Below are positions 1 to 11,850 of a stretch of 64,000 nucleotides of DNA, one piece after another. Source of the stretch: Halicephalobus mephisto (taxonomy: Eukaryota > Nematoda > Chromadorea > Rhabditida > Panagrolaimidae); the NCBI GenBank assembly GCA_009193035.1, contig SWDT01000023.1, positions 163,101 to 227,100 on the forward strand. The letters run 5' to 3'. Within the stretch, counting starts at the first letter, position 1; every line of letters starts with the position of its first letter. The position numbers were made by a program, and so were the translations under genes. The notes under the pieces were generated by a model, which ran no database searches, had not been told where the DNA came from, and was given only the letters and a program-made list of their open reading frames with translations.

Positions 1-690
1 GCAAATTGGACAAGAAGAAATGGAAATCAACTTTTGTTATAAAATTTCCTGATTACAGTAATAAAGCAGTTTATTGCTAAGTTTAAGTACAATTTCATTC
101 AAAAAGACAATTTGAAAAAGTGAAGTTGACATATGTTAGGAAATCCCTGATGACCACGGAAGTTCACTAGCCTCAGAAAAATTAAATTTTAGAAAAATTA
201 AAAATTAAATTTTAGAAAAATTAAAAATTAAATTTTAAAAAAATTAAAATTAAATTTCAAAAAAATCAAAGTTGATTTTCATCGCGAAAATTCTCAATTA
301 CAGTAATCAGCGGGTTTATTGTCAAATGCTAGGTGAATTTCATTAAAGAAGATAATTTTCAAAAAAATCAAAGTTGATTCTCACCGCGACGGTTTCTAAA
401 AACTACGGTGACTTTCTTCATTTATTACTGTAATTCGAACTTTGCCAAAAAGATAATTAAAAAAATACTTTAATCACAAAAATATTTAATGCACATGATA
501 AATTTGCTTCTTAATAAATATAATTGAAAATAAAAATAAAAATAAAAATCTAAAAGAAGGAAGTAAACTCAGACCGCGGAAGTTTTCGATGAACATGATA
601 AGCTTATTTGTTTGCCAGTCCGAGTAAAAATTAACGCAAAAAACCAAAGAAGTGTGAAATTGATTCTTGTCGCGAAAATTCTTGATAACT
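1..690. other. AT-rich non-coding stretch
   Basis: No exon-like sequence seen. It holds short degenerate repeats of the type AAATTAAATTTTAGAAA (about 180-260) and two related blocks (about 280-400) around GTTGATTYTCAYCGCGA. Nothing here suggests a gene. Confidence 0.6.
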
Positions 691-694
691 AGGT

Positions 695-1370
695 GTTGAA
701 ACAGAAACTAAAGAGCACCCAAAGAGATGGCCTGAAGATCAGGGAGCACAGAGTACTGTAGGTCAAGAGTACAATCCTTAGTTGTATTGTGCGGAAAAAT
801 TATGAAAATTGTTCGAGCAAGAATTATACCTCTGTTTTCTATCCTAAGTTACTCTCTAGAAAACAGCGATAATAAGAAACAGATAGTGACTGGAAATGGA
901 CACTGTCCTTGATTTTCATTTGAGCTGCCAAAGTTACTGCTGAGACAGAAACTAGACTAGAAAAGGAGGACCTGAACAGATGGCCTGAATATCAGGGGAC
1001 GCAGAATACTGTAGGACACGAATGACACTCTCAGTTCTGTTGTTCAGGAGTTGTATAAAAATTGTTCGAGTAAGAATTATACCTCTGTTTTCTATCCTAA
1101 GTTACTCCGTAGAAAACAGTGATAATAAGAAACAGATAGGGGGAAATGGACACTATCCTTGGTTTTCATTTGAGCTGCCAAAGTTACTGCTGAGACAGAA
1201 ACTAAACTAAAAAGCACTTGAAGAGATAGCCTGAATATCAGGGAACACAGAATACTGTAGAGCATGAATAAGACTTTCAATTGTCTTCTATCAAAGTGAG
1301 ATATATAACTGTTGTCCGTGTCTTGTTATCCAATAAAAATTAGTAATATTTTTCCTGTTTCTATCCTAAC
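695..1370. repeat. Tandem repeat of about 250 bp (family A), 2-3 units
   Basis: Two nearly complete units and part of a third. Landmarks repeat in order: GATGGCCTGAA, ATACTGTAGG, AAAATTGTTCGAG, TTTCTATCCTAAGTTACTC, GAAAATGAAACC-like text, and AGACAGAAACTA. The same family recurs inverted at about 10,740-11,150 and in diverged form at about 32,420-32,880. Short open frames in it exist only because the repeat lacks stops in one frame. Confidence 0.8.
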
Positions 1371-1379
1371 ACCAGAAAC

Positions 1380-2830
1380 TTAAATTTTTATAAATAAAAC
1401 CGAAAATTAATATAAAAAATTTAAGAAATTTGAAATTGATTCCTGGAACGAAAATGCCCGAAGACAGTAATGGATTTTTTATTTCTTAATTAAAGTGAAA
1501 ATTAGCATAAAAAATTTTAAAAATTTGAAATTTATTTTTTCACGAAAATTTTTAACAACTACGAAAATTAATTTTTTTTCACAACGAACAAAATTTTAAA
1601 AAATTTTCAAAGTGACCTCAACTCCAGCCACAAAATTTCCAGACAAATATGAAAATTCACTAATTTTTTAACACATGTTTATATAAAGAATATTAAAAAT
1701 ACCGAAATTAAAAAAAAATTCTGAAATATAAAAAGCCTCAAAAAATAGGAAAATTTCAAAAATAAAAAAATTCTAAAAATGATAAAAATATAAAAATACC
1801 AAAAATAATAAAAATAATAAAAGTTCTAAAAATATAAAGAATTCCAAAAATACCAAAAATAATAAAATTTCAAAGATTCTAAAAATAATAAAAATTCTAA
1901 AAATAATAAAATTCTAAAAATACCAAAAATTCTAAAAATATAAAAATTCTAAAAATAATAAAATTCTAAAAATATAAAAAATAAAAGAAAGACTTGAAGA
2001 AATTTCACCTGAAAAAATTCGATCCAAGAGAAATTTTAAAATTTCGTTTGGCCGAGATTTTGGATTTTCCTTTTTATCTCATTTCGGCCGCTGATGGAAT
2101 AAAAAAGATTTAATTAAGCAGCACAAATTCCCAAAATGTCAATACGACCGAAACTGGCCAGATTTTGCTTTTTGAAGAAACGTCCAAGTTTACTCAAAAA
2201 TGGGTAAAATCGGTCTTTCAAAAAAAATTTTAAAAAAAATTTTAAAAAAAATTTTAAAAAAATTTAAAAAAAAATTTTTGACATTTTTTAAATTTTATTT
2301 TTTTGAAAAAAATTGAATATTATATAATTGTGAGAATTTTTCAAATAAAAAATTTTTAAAAAAGTGGAATTTTTGGCTGTAAAATTAAGTTTTTCAGACA
2401 GGTTTAAATTTTTAATTTTGTATTATTTAATATTAAATTATTTGTTTACTTTTTTGCTAAACAAATTTTGTAAATTTAAAATTATTTTAATTTTTAAAAA
2501 ATAAAAGTTATAAAATTAAATTTTTTTCATAAAAATAAAGTTTAAAAATTTTTTAAATTTAAATTTAAAAAAAAATAAAAAATTATTTAAATTTTAAAAA
2601 AATATTTTTAAAAAATTTTAAAATTATTTAAATTTAAAAAAAATAAAAAATATTTAAATTTTAAAAAAAATAATTTTCAAAAATTAAGTTATTTATTGAT
2701 TTATTTTAAAATGAATAAAAATATTAATCTTTTATTTTCTAAAATTCTTAATGTAATTGGATTTCACATTTAATTGGAAAAATAAAATTTGCAAAATGGG
2801 TATACTTTAAAAAAGTGCAAAATTATGGAA
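1380..2830. other. AT-rich low-complexity DNA
   Basis: Simple A/T runs and short degenerate units (AAAAATAATAAAATTCT at 1740-1990; poly-A/T at 2215-2700). A less biased patch at about 2030-2210 (TTTGGCCGAGATTTTGG, ATTTCGGCCGCTGATGG) has no splice-supported frame. No gene seen. Confidence 0.6.
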
Positions 2831-2839
2831 ATTTCTACG

Positions 2840-3245
2840 AATTAGTCCCGACACAAAATTTTGGGATTTTTAAAGATTTTTTAAAATTATTTTCTTTTAC
2901 AAAATGGTCCCAACACGAAATTTTCAAATTTTTAACAATTTTTAAAATTATTTTCTTTTACAAAATGGTCCCGACACGAAATTTTGAGATTTTCAAAACT
3001 TCCCAATAAAACATATTTTTTTACAAAATGGTCCCAACACGAAATTTTGGGATTTTTAACAATTCTAAAAAATCATATTTTTTTACAAAATGGTCCCGAC
3101 ACGAAATTTCCAAATTTTCGAAACTTCCTAAAAATCATATTTTTTACAAAATGGTCCCAACACGAAATTTTGGGATTTTTAAAACTTCTTAAAAATCATA
3201 TTTTTTTACAAAATGGTCCCAACACGAAATTTTTAAAAACTTTCA
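2840..3245. repeat. Tandem repeat of about 60 bp with GGTCCCRACACGAA
   Basis: About seven copies of a unit containing TTTTACAAAATGGTCCC followed by RACACGAAATTT. The open frames across it simply follow the repeat. The GGTCCCRACACGAA core recurs throughout the window. Confidence 0.8.
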
Positions 3246-3499
3246 AAAAGTTATTCTTAAATTTTAAATTTTGAAGATTTTATAAAATTATAAATTTTTT
3301 AATAAATGAAAATTTAGAAAGTAGAAATCAAAGAAAAAAATTTGCTCGAATCCATAAAATGGGAAAAACTGGCCAACCTGGTGACAGATATTGTCCATAA
3401 GCCCTGGATATCCCGAGAGTTGAACTACTCTTCCTCTTGTCGTCTTCCATCATACTATTGTGAAAAAAGTAAAAATTTGTCACAAAAATATCAAAAATC

Positions 3500-3850
3500 C
3501 TCTCGACACGAATTTTCAGAATTTTCCACTCAGGACCGAAAATACAAAATTCTGAGTTTACATTAGTTTGAGAAGATTGTAATCACATTATTATAAAAAA
3601 AATAAAAATTTACTAAAAACTTCGAAAATTATTTTAACACGAATTTTCGGAATTTTCCATTCAGGACCGAAAATACGAAATTTTGAGTTTATGTGGTTCT
3701 GGAAGGTTCGAAATTACGCTATTATAAAAAAAATAAAAATTTACAAAAAACCTTAAAAAATGTCTCAACATGAATTTTTAGAATTTTCCGCTCAGGACCA
3801 AAAATACGAAATTTTGAGTTTATGTGGTTCTGGAACGTCCGGAAAGCGTT
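3500..3850. repeat. Tandem repeat of about 120 bp, three copies
   Basis: Three copies of a unit with GGAATTTTCCATTCAGGACC, GAAATTTTGAGTTTATG and TGGTTCTGGAA. The preceding 3340-3470 is less repetitive and open, but I see no splice sites that would make it an exon. Confidence 0.7.
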
Positions 3851-4109
3851 TAATGGATCCCAAAAAGTTTCATAAAATCATACAATATTATGTAATTTTC
3901 CAAAGACCGTAATTTAGAAAGTTAATTCGAAATAAAGTATTTTTTCAATTTTTAAAAAACTAGACTTATTTAAAAAATTTAAATTTGACAAAAATACATT
4001 TCTTCAGAAAAAAGTAAACAGAAAAATCCAGGATGAGTCCCACTGTTTTCCTTTTTTCGACTTTCAAGCTTCAATGAATTCCGATTCGGCTCAGTGCCAT
4101 TTATCCGTC

Positions 4110-4975
4110 AAATTTAAAAAAAAATTAAAAATACACTTTCAATCGTTTTTTATAAAAAATAAATTTTTTTTAAATATTTAATTTTCAAAAAAAATAAAAA
4201 ATTTTTAGATAAAAAAATTAAAAATAAATTTTCAATCATTTTTTAATAAAAAATAAATTTTTTTTAAATATTTAATTTTCGAAAATAAAAGAATTTTTTT
4301 AAATTAAAAATTAATTTTCAATCGTTTTTTATAAAAAATAAAAAATTTAAAAAAATATTTAATTTAAAAAAAAAATAAGAAATTTTTAGATTAAAAAAAA
4401 TTAAAAATTAATCTTTAATCATTTTTTAATAAAAAATAAATATTTTTAAAAATATTTAATTTAAAAAAAATAAATTCTAAAAATTTTAATATTTTTTTTA
4501 TAAAAAATAAATTTTTCTTAAAAAATTTAATTTTAATTTTCAAAAAATATTTTTTCCAAAAAAATTAAAAATACAATTTGCATTTTTTGAGAAATATAGA
4601 TTTTAGAAAGAATAGAATTTAAAAAATTAAAAAGACATTTTTGTTTTTTTATGAAAAATTATATTAATACAAAAATGAAAATTGTCACGAGATGGTCTCG
4701 ACATGAATTTTTAGAAAGTTTTAGAATTCTTGTTTTAAGTTTTTCAAAAATTTTCTAAATATAAAAATTTTTATATTTTTATTTAAAAAATATAAAAAAA
4801 CAATTTTTTAGAAAATGGTCCTGAGATGAATTTTGAGAACCTTCTAGAATGTTCGTTTTGGACAAGTTTTTAAATTTTAAAGATTATAAAAAATAAAAAA
4901 AAACAATTTTTTAGAAAATGGTCCTGAGATGAATTTTGAGAACCTTCTAGAATGTTCGTTTTAGATAAGATAAAA
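4110..4975. repeat. AT-rich degenerate repeats, then about 125-bp GGTCCTGAGATGAA repeats
   Basis: 4130-4560 carries about five copies of TTTTCAATCGTTTTTTATAA-like units. From 4690 there are copies of ATGGTCCTGAGATGAATTTT followed by CTTCTAGAATGTTCGTTTT. The array resumes after the SINE at 5330-5460, so the SINE inserted into it. Confidence 0.65.
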
Positions 4976-5326
4976 GATGCCCCAGTATTCGAGCCTGAAA
5001 GAACTTCTCAAAATCGCAGGCTTTCGAGAGTTCTTACAAACTGCTGGGTGTGGTGTAGGTGGGCCTCCCACTAACCACAGGGGTCTAGTAACCATTAGGG
5101 TCCACTAACCACAGGGGTCGATTTTAGCCTGTTACGGGTCCGCTGGGGCCAGCAGCACTCGGACTCGCCTTTTAATCTTCCACATTCAAATGTGTCCCCT
5201 TTTCACCCCTACTCTCCTGAGGAGAGGTTAGGCTTTTACGACCTGGGTTTTGGCCGACCGGGATTCGAACCTGCGCTTCGACGTGTGATACAACAGCGCC
5301 CACCGCCTCTGCACCACTCCCGGCAC
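4969..5326 (-). mobile_element. tRNA-derived SINE
   Basis: A GC-richer island of about 358 bp in an AT-rich array. On the minus strand it begins TGCCGGGAGTGGTGCAGAGG. It carries a polymerase III A box (TGGTGCAGAGG, complement of 5306-5316) and a perfect B box (GGTTCGAATCC, complement of 5261-5271), spaced as in a tRNA. A non-tRNA body of about 275 bp follows. It is flanked by near-identical direct repeats TCGTTTTAGAYAA at 4956-4968 and 5327-5339, which look like a target-site duplication. The body has an internal repeat (CCACAGGGGTC twice). The A and B boxes and flanking repeats are seen; the SINE label is inference from them. Confidence 0.75.
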
Positions 5327-5929
5327 TCGTTTTAGACAATTTTTAAATTTTAAAGATTATTAAAAAAAAAATAAAAAATCCAAATTTTATTAAATGGTCC
5401 TGACACGAATTTTGAGAACTTTCCAGAATGTTCGTTTTAGACAATTTAAAAAATTTCTAAATTATTAAAACTTCAATATTATTGTAAACAGTAGTAAACA
5501 AATTTTATTACGAAATTTTCTCGAGACGAAATTCGAGAGCCGATAATTTTCGTATATACAGCTTCTAAAAAGAGGATAGTACTTTTCCTGGATATTCAGA
5601 TCCCGAACAATGGATAAACTAAACGAAGAAGGAAATTCTGGATCCATATCCGGACCATTCAACTTTTAAAGAAAAAATTCTTTTTTGCAAGAAAACAAAA
5701 CTCATCAAAGATTAATTAGGAACAAAAAAACTAAGTTAAAAAACCAAAAAAATTTTCAGACATTTTAAAACCATTTTTTTTTAAAACTTATGACTTGGAC
5801 TTTTTTCGAAAAAAAATTATTAACTAGATCCATTTTAAAAAGCTATAAATTTTATTATTTTTTCAAAAATTATAAAAAAACTAATTTTTCCATTTTTTCA
5901 GAAAAAAATTTAGGTCTCAAGCCTATTTT

Positions 5930-6180
5930 TTCAAAAAAATTACCTTTACCACTTTTTCCGGAAAATTACAAATTTTACCATTTTTCTCCTAAAAAACGTA
6001 AATTTTGCCACTTTTTCCAAAAAAATTATTTTTACCATTTTTTCCTAAAAATTACAAATTTTACCACTTTTTCCCAAAAATTACAAATTTTACCATTTTT
6101 CCCAAAAATCACAAATTTTACCATTTTTTTCCGAAAATCACAAATTTTACCATTTTTTTCCGAAAATTATAAAATAGACC
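5930..6180. repeat. Minisatellite of about 30 bp
   Basis: Repeats of AAAATTACAAATTTTACCAY followed by TTTTTCC. They produce a long open frame (5790-6311) with a monotonous Phe/Pro/Lys composition, which I do not regard as a gene. Confidence 0.7.
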
Positions 6181-6476
6181 ATTTTTTTGAAAAAATTTAT
6201 GTTCCTGACATATTTAAAGAAAAATTACAAATTACACCATATTTTTCTCAAATAAATAATCAAACACACCCTATTTTTACAAAAACTACTAAATCACTTA
6301 CTAGTCTATAAATTTTTTTAAGTACTTTCGTATGGAATAAATTAAATCGACTCGTTTTTCAATTTTCGGACAAATTTCACTTTTTTCAAAGTACTTTTAA
6401 AAAAAAATAAAATTTAAATTCAACTCTCGAGAAAAAAAAATTTTTTTTTTAAAATAATTTTTTTTTTAAAACTTAC

Positions 6477-6540
6477 CTTTAAATAATTGAAATGTAACTA
6501 TTTTCGAATCAGAACTTATTTTTTTCACCGCTTGTTCCAT
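6477..6540 (-). CDS. Possible small first exon, minus strand (unsupported)
   Basis: A less AT-biased patch. On the minus strand a TTTGTAG acceptor-like site lies just before an ATG (6538-6540), the frame reads MEQAVKKISSDSKIVTFQLF, and a good donor (GTAAGT) follows. I could not find an in-phase partner exon downstream (the open stretch at 5465-5662 is in the wrong phase), so this may be chance or a gene remnant. Confidence 0.2.
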
Positions 6541-6679
6541 GGCGTTTCTACAAATGCAGATCTACATCCGGAATTTTGGACATTCCGACAAAATCAAATC
6601 AAAAAAATTTCCAAATTCAAAAACTAAATTCTCCCAGAAACTTGAGATTCCAATGCTTTTTCCTATCTTTTTTTAGTCT

Positions 6680-6818
6680 CTTAATAAAATTTATTTAAAT
6701 TCAAAACAATACAAAAATGATTTGCAAAAAAACTCAGCATACTACAATGATAATTAGTTACAAAAACCAATAACGAATACAAAGCAGTAACTAACTGGAT
6801 ATCACAATAAATACCTAT
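6680..6818 (-). promoter_or_regulatory. 3' UTR and poly(A) signal of the Argonaute gene
   Basis: The minus strand downstream of the Argonaute stop holds AATAAA (complement of about 6690-6695), about 125 bp past the stop. That is a usual position for nematode cleavage and polyadenylation. Confidence 0.45.
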
Positions 6819-9489
6819 TCAAGCAGAGAAACGGATATGTTCAAAAAAAGTATCACGAAAAGAGAGACGGGCATTGAGTTTAGGGATATCATACTGAAAC
6901 TGTTCACGAGGAACTGCGTTGGGGAAGTATTCCTTCATAGCAGATAGTACAGCATGAGCACGTTGACTCAAAATCCCGCTCTGATAGATAGGTTCCGGTA
7001 AGGCAGTTGGAGAACAAGTCAATTGATGAGAGTAACTAAGCGCATGAATGAAGCTTTGCAGCCCTTCAAGCCCAACATTACTTTCATTGACCAAGATAGT
7101 AACTTTGACAGGACGAGAAGTTCCCTTCAGAGCCTTATGGGGAGTCATGATAAACTCCTTTCCTTTGTAAACTGCAGTTTCAGCAACGAACGTACCAGGC
7201 AAAGGATTATTGACACGATTGCCATTTCTTTCAAATAAGCGAGTGTTGTGTTCCTTCGTCGTGACCATATAGATAAACTTAGGTTTCCAATTAGGGTCGA
7301 TCTTCTGACAACCACGACGTAGAGCAGGAAGTTCTTGACTTATCAAAATTTCATGTTGATATTCACTCACACCATCACGCAAAATCACAATAGTATGAGG
7401 TTTCGGCTCATTCTTACGATTGTTGGCCAAAAGTTTCAACATATGAGTCATCTGATCTTCAAGAACACGTGGATCAGCAAGTTCGAAATCCACATCAGAG
7501 CGCGGATCAACTTGAAAGAGGAAATTTCCAACAAACAAATTAGGATTATTAGCATAATTTGCACTAAACCCAATAGCACTTGGTTCACGAACAGCAATAT
7601 TTTCAGTACTAACACGTTGCGGAACAATTTTCGAGTGACGAGCTTGATAACCAACAACAAATGTTCCTTTGTTCAAAGCTAACGATTCACTAAAAGTAAA
7701 AAATTACAAAATTAATTCGAGAAATTCACTTACGCTCCATGTTCAAACTTTGGAGCATAATTGCATCCTCCATTCTTCAGATTCATCTTGTTCAGAATAT
7801 TTTCCAACGTCATATTTTGATTCTTAGTGACACAGTCAAAAACCAATTGGTAACTCAATTGCTGTGTAACAATACGGTAACGACACTCAATCAATTTGAC
7901 AGCTTTGTGCGTTTCTCTAGTGTCTTTCGGATCAATAACCAATATGAACCGAACACCATTTTTCCCATATTCGCCACATTTAGGATAAGTATTCTGAACC
8001 AAAGTTCCCATATCAACTTGAACAACATCCACAGGAGGAGTAATTGTCATTCCCTTGTATTTTCCTTTATCCATCAAGTTTTTGATAAGTTTGTTAATGA
8101 TATTCCTATCAGCCTTGTTAGAATACAATACAACCCAGTTTTTGATAGTAGCAGGAACAATATAACGAGCACGTGGATCTCTGAAAAGTCCATCATCTCT
8201 CGGCTGAGCAACACTTCCACCAAGCTGAATATTCGGACGATGGATAGGTCGAAGAGGAACACGGACAAATTCCGGACGAGCTTCAAGTCCAAACGCCTTC
8301 ATAATTGGATTGCCCAAGCACAAATCTGTGATAATATTCGAAATGGAACGATAACGCTCATTAGGAGGGACAGCATTAGCCTAAAATAAGAAATTGTAAA
8401 GTTTCACTTTACAAACTAACCCTATGCAGCTCATCCACAAGTCTCTGATCAAGACGCTCAAGAGCAACACGTTGATACGGAAGAATAATAAGTTTTTCAG
8501 ACGGGAAAGTTCCAGCTTGTCGAGGACGAACCGTAGCCAATGGGATATTGGGATTGACATTGATTTTCTTCATTTGCTTGAAGTACTCAAAAACACTCAT
8601 CTCCTTGCCTTCTTTTTCGTTACTGAATTTCTCAGTCGCTGCAGTAGTATCAGTAAATCCAGTAAAGTAGAGACGACGATGAGCATTGTAAGACGGAAAG
8701 ACCGTGACTCCTTGCAGAAAACGAACAGCATTTTTGATTCCTACCTCATTCGCAGTGCTGAAAACATCTTGTGATTTGTAAAATGCACAAGTACGAGCTG
8801 AAATTCCATTATTACAAAAGCTATAAAAACAGGCCAACCATCGATGATAAACGCTGTTTTGACTTCATCGCCATTCTTGACCAAATTAACGCCTTTGGAA
8901 AATCCAGTACGAAATTCAACACCGTTACGGACCATTCTTGCCTTTTCCATCGAGAAAAGACTGCTTTGATCCAGTGTAGAATAAGCACCGCGGTTGATGG
9001 CGTCTTGACAAATTACTATGGAGATGAATCGCTTGAACTCGTTGAGTTCGTCGACATTCATGGTTTCAACCTTCTTGTTGAGGTCAATGACATGATGCGT
9101 AGTGGTCGGGGTAATCTTCACAGAGATGTCGTGACGATATGCCTTGGCAAGTTCATTGGTGAACTTCCACTGTTCAACAGTGTACTCAATTCCGTCAATC
9201 GGGACATTGGTGTACAAAATCGAAGAGCCATCATAGCCATACACGAGTTTTGGATCGCCAAAACACTGGGTCCCTTCATATGCCAGATGCACCAGAGTAC
9301 GGCAATTCATTTTTTCATGCAAATCTATTCTAAAAATAATTAACAATGAAAAATCAACTTTTAATAAACTTACTTGTTCTTGTTGATGACGAAGACTTTG
9401 TCACCGGTCAGGATTTCCAGCAAGACGTCGTACATGTAGGCCTTGCCTTTGGTCTTGACAACAAGAGCATTGACGTTGGATTCGCTCAT
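6819..9489 (-). CDS. Argonaute, worm-specific (WAGO-like), slicer residues degenerate
   Basis: Five exons join without a break into 833 aa: 9374-9489, 8839-9329, 8421-8797, 7734-8380, 6819-7689. The introns are 41-53 bp. Order: N-terminal domain (about 1-200); PAZ (about 203-330, starting RTCAFYKSQDVF, ending near NPNIPLATV); MID (about 400-540, with VTQQ and NLKNGG); PIWI (about 545-833). Of the PIWI Asp-Asp-His triad, the first Asp is Gln559 (VVGYQARH), the second is kept (Asp649 in LRDGVSE), and the His position is Gly782 (PIYQSG). It should therefore bind a small guide RNA and silence through partners rather than by cutting, as WAGO proteins do. The start was chosen because TTTTAG, an SL-type acceptor, lies 19 bp upstream of the ATG at 9487-9489; an extra upstream exon is not excluded. 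Intact and presumably functional. Confidence 0.92.
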
Positions 9490-9509
9490 ATTCAGATCGT
9501 CGAGGTAAC

Positions 9510-10430
9510 TAAAATGATCACTTTTTGAATAAAAAATAATCAAATAGTACACAAGGAATCAAGTGAGGAAAACAAAACTATTTGGGAAGGAAACTGATAC
9601 GGACAGTGCTTAGCATGGAGAGATTTCATATCAGAGTAAAACAAAAATATCAACATTTCAAATGTGACAAGAAAAATGGGTGAAAAGGCGATTTTCCTTA
9701 TAATCTATAAATCTTTCAAAAAATACTATATAATAAGCGCATTTTATCATGTTAGCAGAACAAAAAAGGACTAACTCAGTGTATTGCAAACAAAGCTCAC
9801 TGTTATTAGGGAAATTCATATATCGAAATTAAAATTTGCTCAATTTTAGGCTACTTTTTGGACGGAATATTACTCGTTTAAGAACGAACAGCTTCTCACG
9901 GCCTCAAGAAAAGAATTTATTTCGCGTTTATAACATGAGGCACAGTTATGATCGAAAAGTAATTTAAAGAATAAAAAGCGAATAAAAAAGAAAAATGCGC
10001 GCAAATCAGAAAGGATTACGATAAAGTTGCGCTGATAGCGTCCGATGGGAACCCACACTCGTGCCGAGAGTCAGCTTACATCAGGGAAATTCAAATTGTT
10101 ATTTTTTGGTGAAAATTTGTCGTTTATAATTATTTTTTAAATTGAAAAATAAGTGAAATTTTTTATGAAAGAATTAGGATTTAGTCGTTCTTAAGTTGTT
10201 CAAAAGTAAACTTCATATAGGTAATCTAAAAGTAAATTTTCAGAATTTTATTTTCTTTAAATTTCAAACTTTTTTATTTTTTCTAATTTTATTTTTTTTA
10301 TTTCTTTAAATTTTAAACTTTTTTAGTTTTTCTATTTTTCTATTTTTTTAAATTTTCTAATTTTTTATTTTTTCTAATTTTATTTTTTTTTATTTCTTTA
10401 ATTTTTTTTTAATTTTATTTTTTCAAACAA
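9510..10430. other. Upstream region of the Argonaute gene
   Basis: About 900 bp of moderately AT-rich, mostly non-repetitive sequence. I see no exon with splice support. It probably holds the promoter of the minus-strand Argonaute gene. From 10,230 it becomes T-rich low complexity. Confidence 0.5.
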
Positions 10431-10736
10431 CTTTAATAAATACCAGACAATTGGACAGTTTGATGCAGAATAATCTGGCCAATATTGGATCAGAAAAGTG
10501 AGAAAAAATCAGACTTGTTTGTATCCTTGCTTCAACTACAGTAAAATCGAAAAAATCAATCCCGATATTTCTGGATTTTGTGGAAATTTTATGTAACAAA
10601 ATTGAAAAGTATAAAATCCGGAAAACTAGTTCCATTAAAGGATTATGTCGGAAGAACGGCCCTAGACATAACCGCCAAAGCCGGATTTGCCATGGATGTC
10701 GATACTTTCAATGACGAATCTCCGTTCATGTACTGT

Positions 10737-11155
10737 TAGGATAGAAAACAAAAGTATAATAATAGTTTTTATCAGTGTAATAAGATACAAATAATAATTT
10801 TTATGTTTTTTCCAAACAACAGAACTGAGAGTGTCATTCATGCCCTACAGTATTCTGCGTTCCCTGATATTCAGGCTATCTTTTTAAGTGCTTTTTAGTT
10901 TAGTTTCTGTCTCAGCAGTAACTTTGGCAGCTCAAATGAAAACCAAGGATAGTGTCCATTTCCAGTCACTATCTGTTTCTTATTATCGCTGTTTTCTAGA
11001 GAGCAACTTAGGATAGAAAACAGAGGTATAATTCTTGCTCGAACAATTTTCATAATTTTTCCGCACAATACAACTAAGAATTGCACTCTTGACCTACAGT
11101 ATCCCACACTCCATGATCTTCAGGCCATCTGTTCAGGTGCTCCCTTGCTAATTTA
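10737..11155. repeat. Family A repeat, inverted copy inserted in the P450 relic
   Basis: Reverse-oriented copy of the 695-1370 repeat. It begins TAGGATAGAAAACAAAAGTA directly after the P450 piece and ends near AGGCCATCTGTTCAGGTGC. It carries the complement of the landmarks ATACTGTAGG and TTTCTATCCTAAG. Confidence 0.8.
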
Positions 11156-11642
11156 GTTTTTTATCCCAATATGTACCATTTTAAAAAATAATGAAATTCG
11201 ACATAAGTGGCTTTCTTAGTCTATTCTGACCAGTTTTGCCACTTTTATTCGAAAAATTTTCAAGTATGGATTTCGGAAAACTGTGAACGAGTTCTTCGAA
11301 AAAATTTTGAAGATTCATTTGAAAAAATTGAACAAAAACGACATTTTGGATCTTCTGACATCATCTGCGAGGAAAAATTTCGAAAATTCTAAAATTATTT
11401 TAAAAATTTCGAAAATTGAACTAATTTCGAAATTTTTTAGTTTCAACTTGGCTGACTTCGGAACTTCCAAAAATCCAAAAATCCAAAAATCCAAACAAAA
11501 ATCAGCGAAATCCTCGGTGATTCTGATGACGTCACATACGGACATATTCAAAAAAATGACGATTCAGATTATATATGAAATTTCAAATATGCTTTTTCCG
11601 GACTTGTTCCAGAAAATCCTAATTCTATTCGACAACGAGCAG

Positions 11643-11850
11643 GGTTGTCGTCTTCTCCGCCTTTACTCCCAGAACTCTCTTCGAAAAAAGTGTGTAAAAA
11701 TTTTTTTACATATTATTTCTTTGGAGAGCAACAATCGGATTATTTTTCTCTGCCCGTCTCCAAAAAAGAACACGCGAAAAAAACTTTTACACACTCTTTT
11801 CGAAGAGAGTTCTGAGAGTAAAGGCGAAAAAAAAACAACTCCAATAACGA
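11643..11850. repeat. Foldback (inverted-repeat) element of about 200 bp
   Basis: Left arm (about 11,651-11,705, CGCCTTTACTCCCAGAACTC then TCTTCGAAAA) is nearly the reverse complement of the right arm (about 11,775-11,833). The arms are about 55 bp around a loop of about 70 bp. I do not see a convincing target-site duplication, so it is a MITE candidate or a plain inverted repeat. Confidence 0.65.

Noticed and set aside
3342..3566. Open frame with a non-repetitive start (WEKLANLVTDIVHKPWI)
   Set aside because: The second half is the 120-bp repeat and no splice or family evidence supports the first half.
5790..6311. 173-codon open frame, Phe/Pro/Lys-rich
   Set aside because: It follows a 30-bp minisatellite and A/T runs; no splice sites, no domain.
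7023..9528. Open frames on the plus strand across the Argonaute exons
   Set aside because: They are antisense shadows of conserved coding sequence, with no start or splice logic and no family resemblance.
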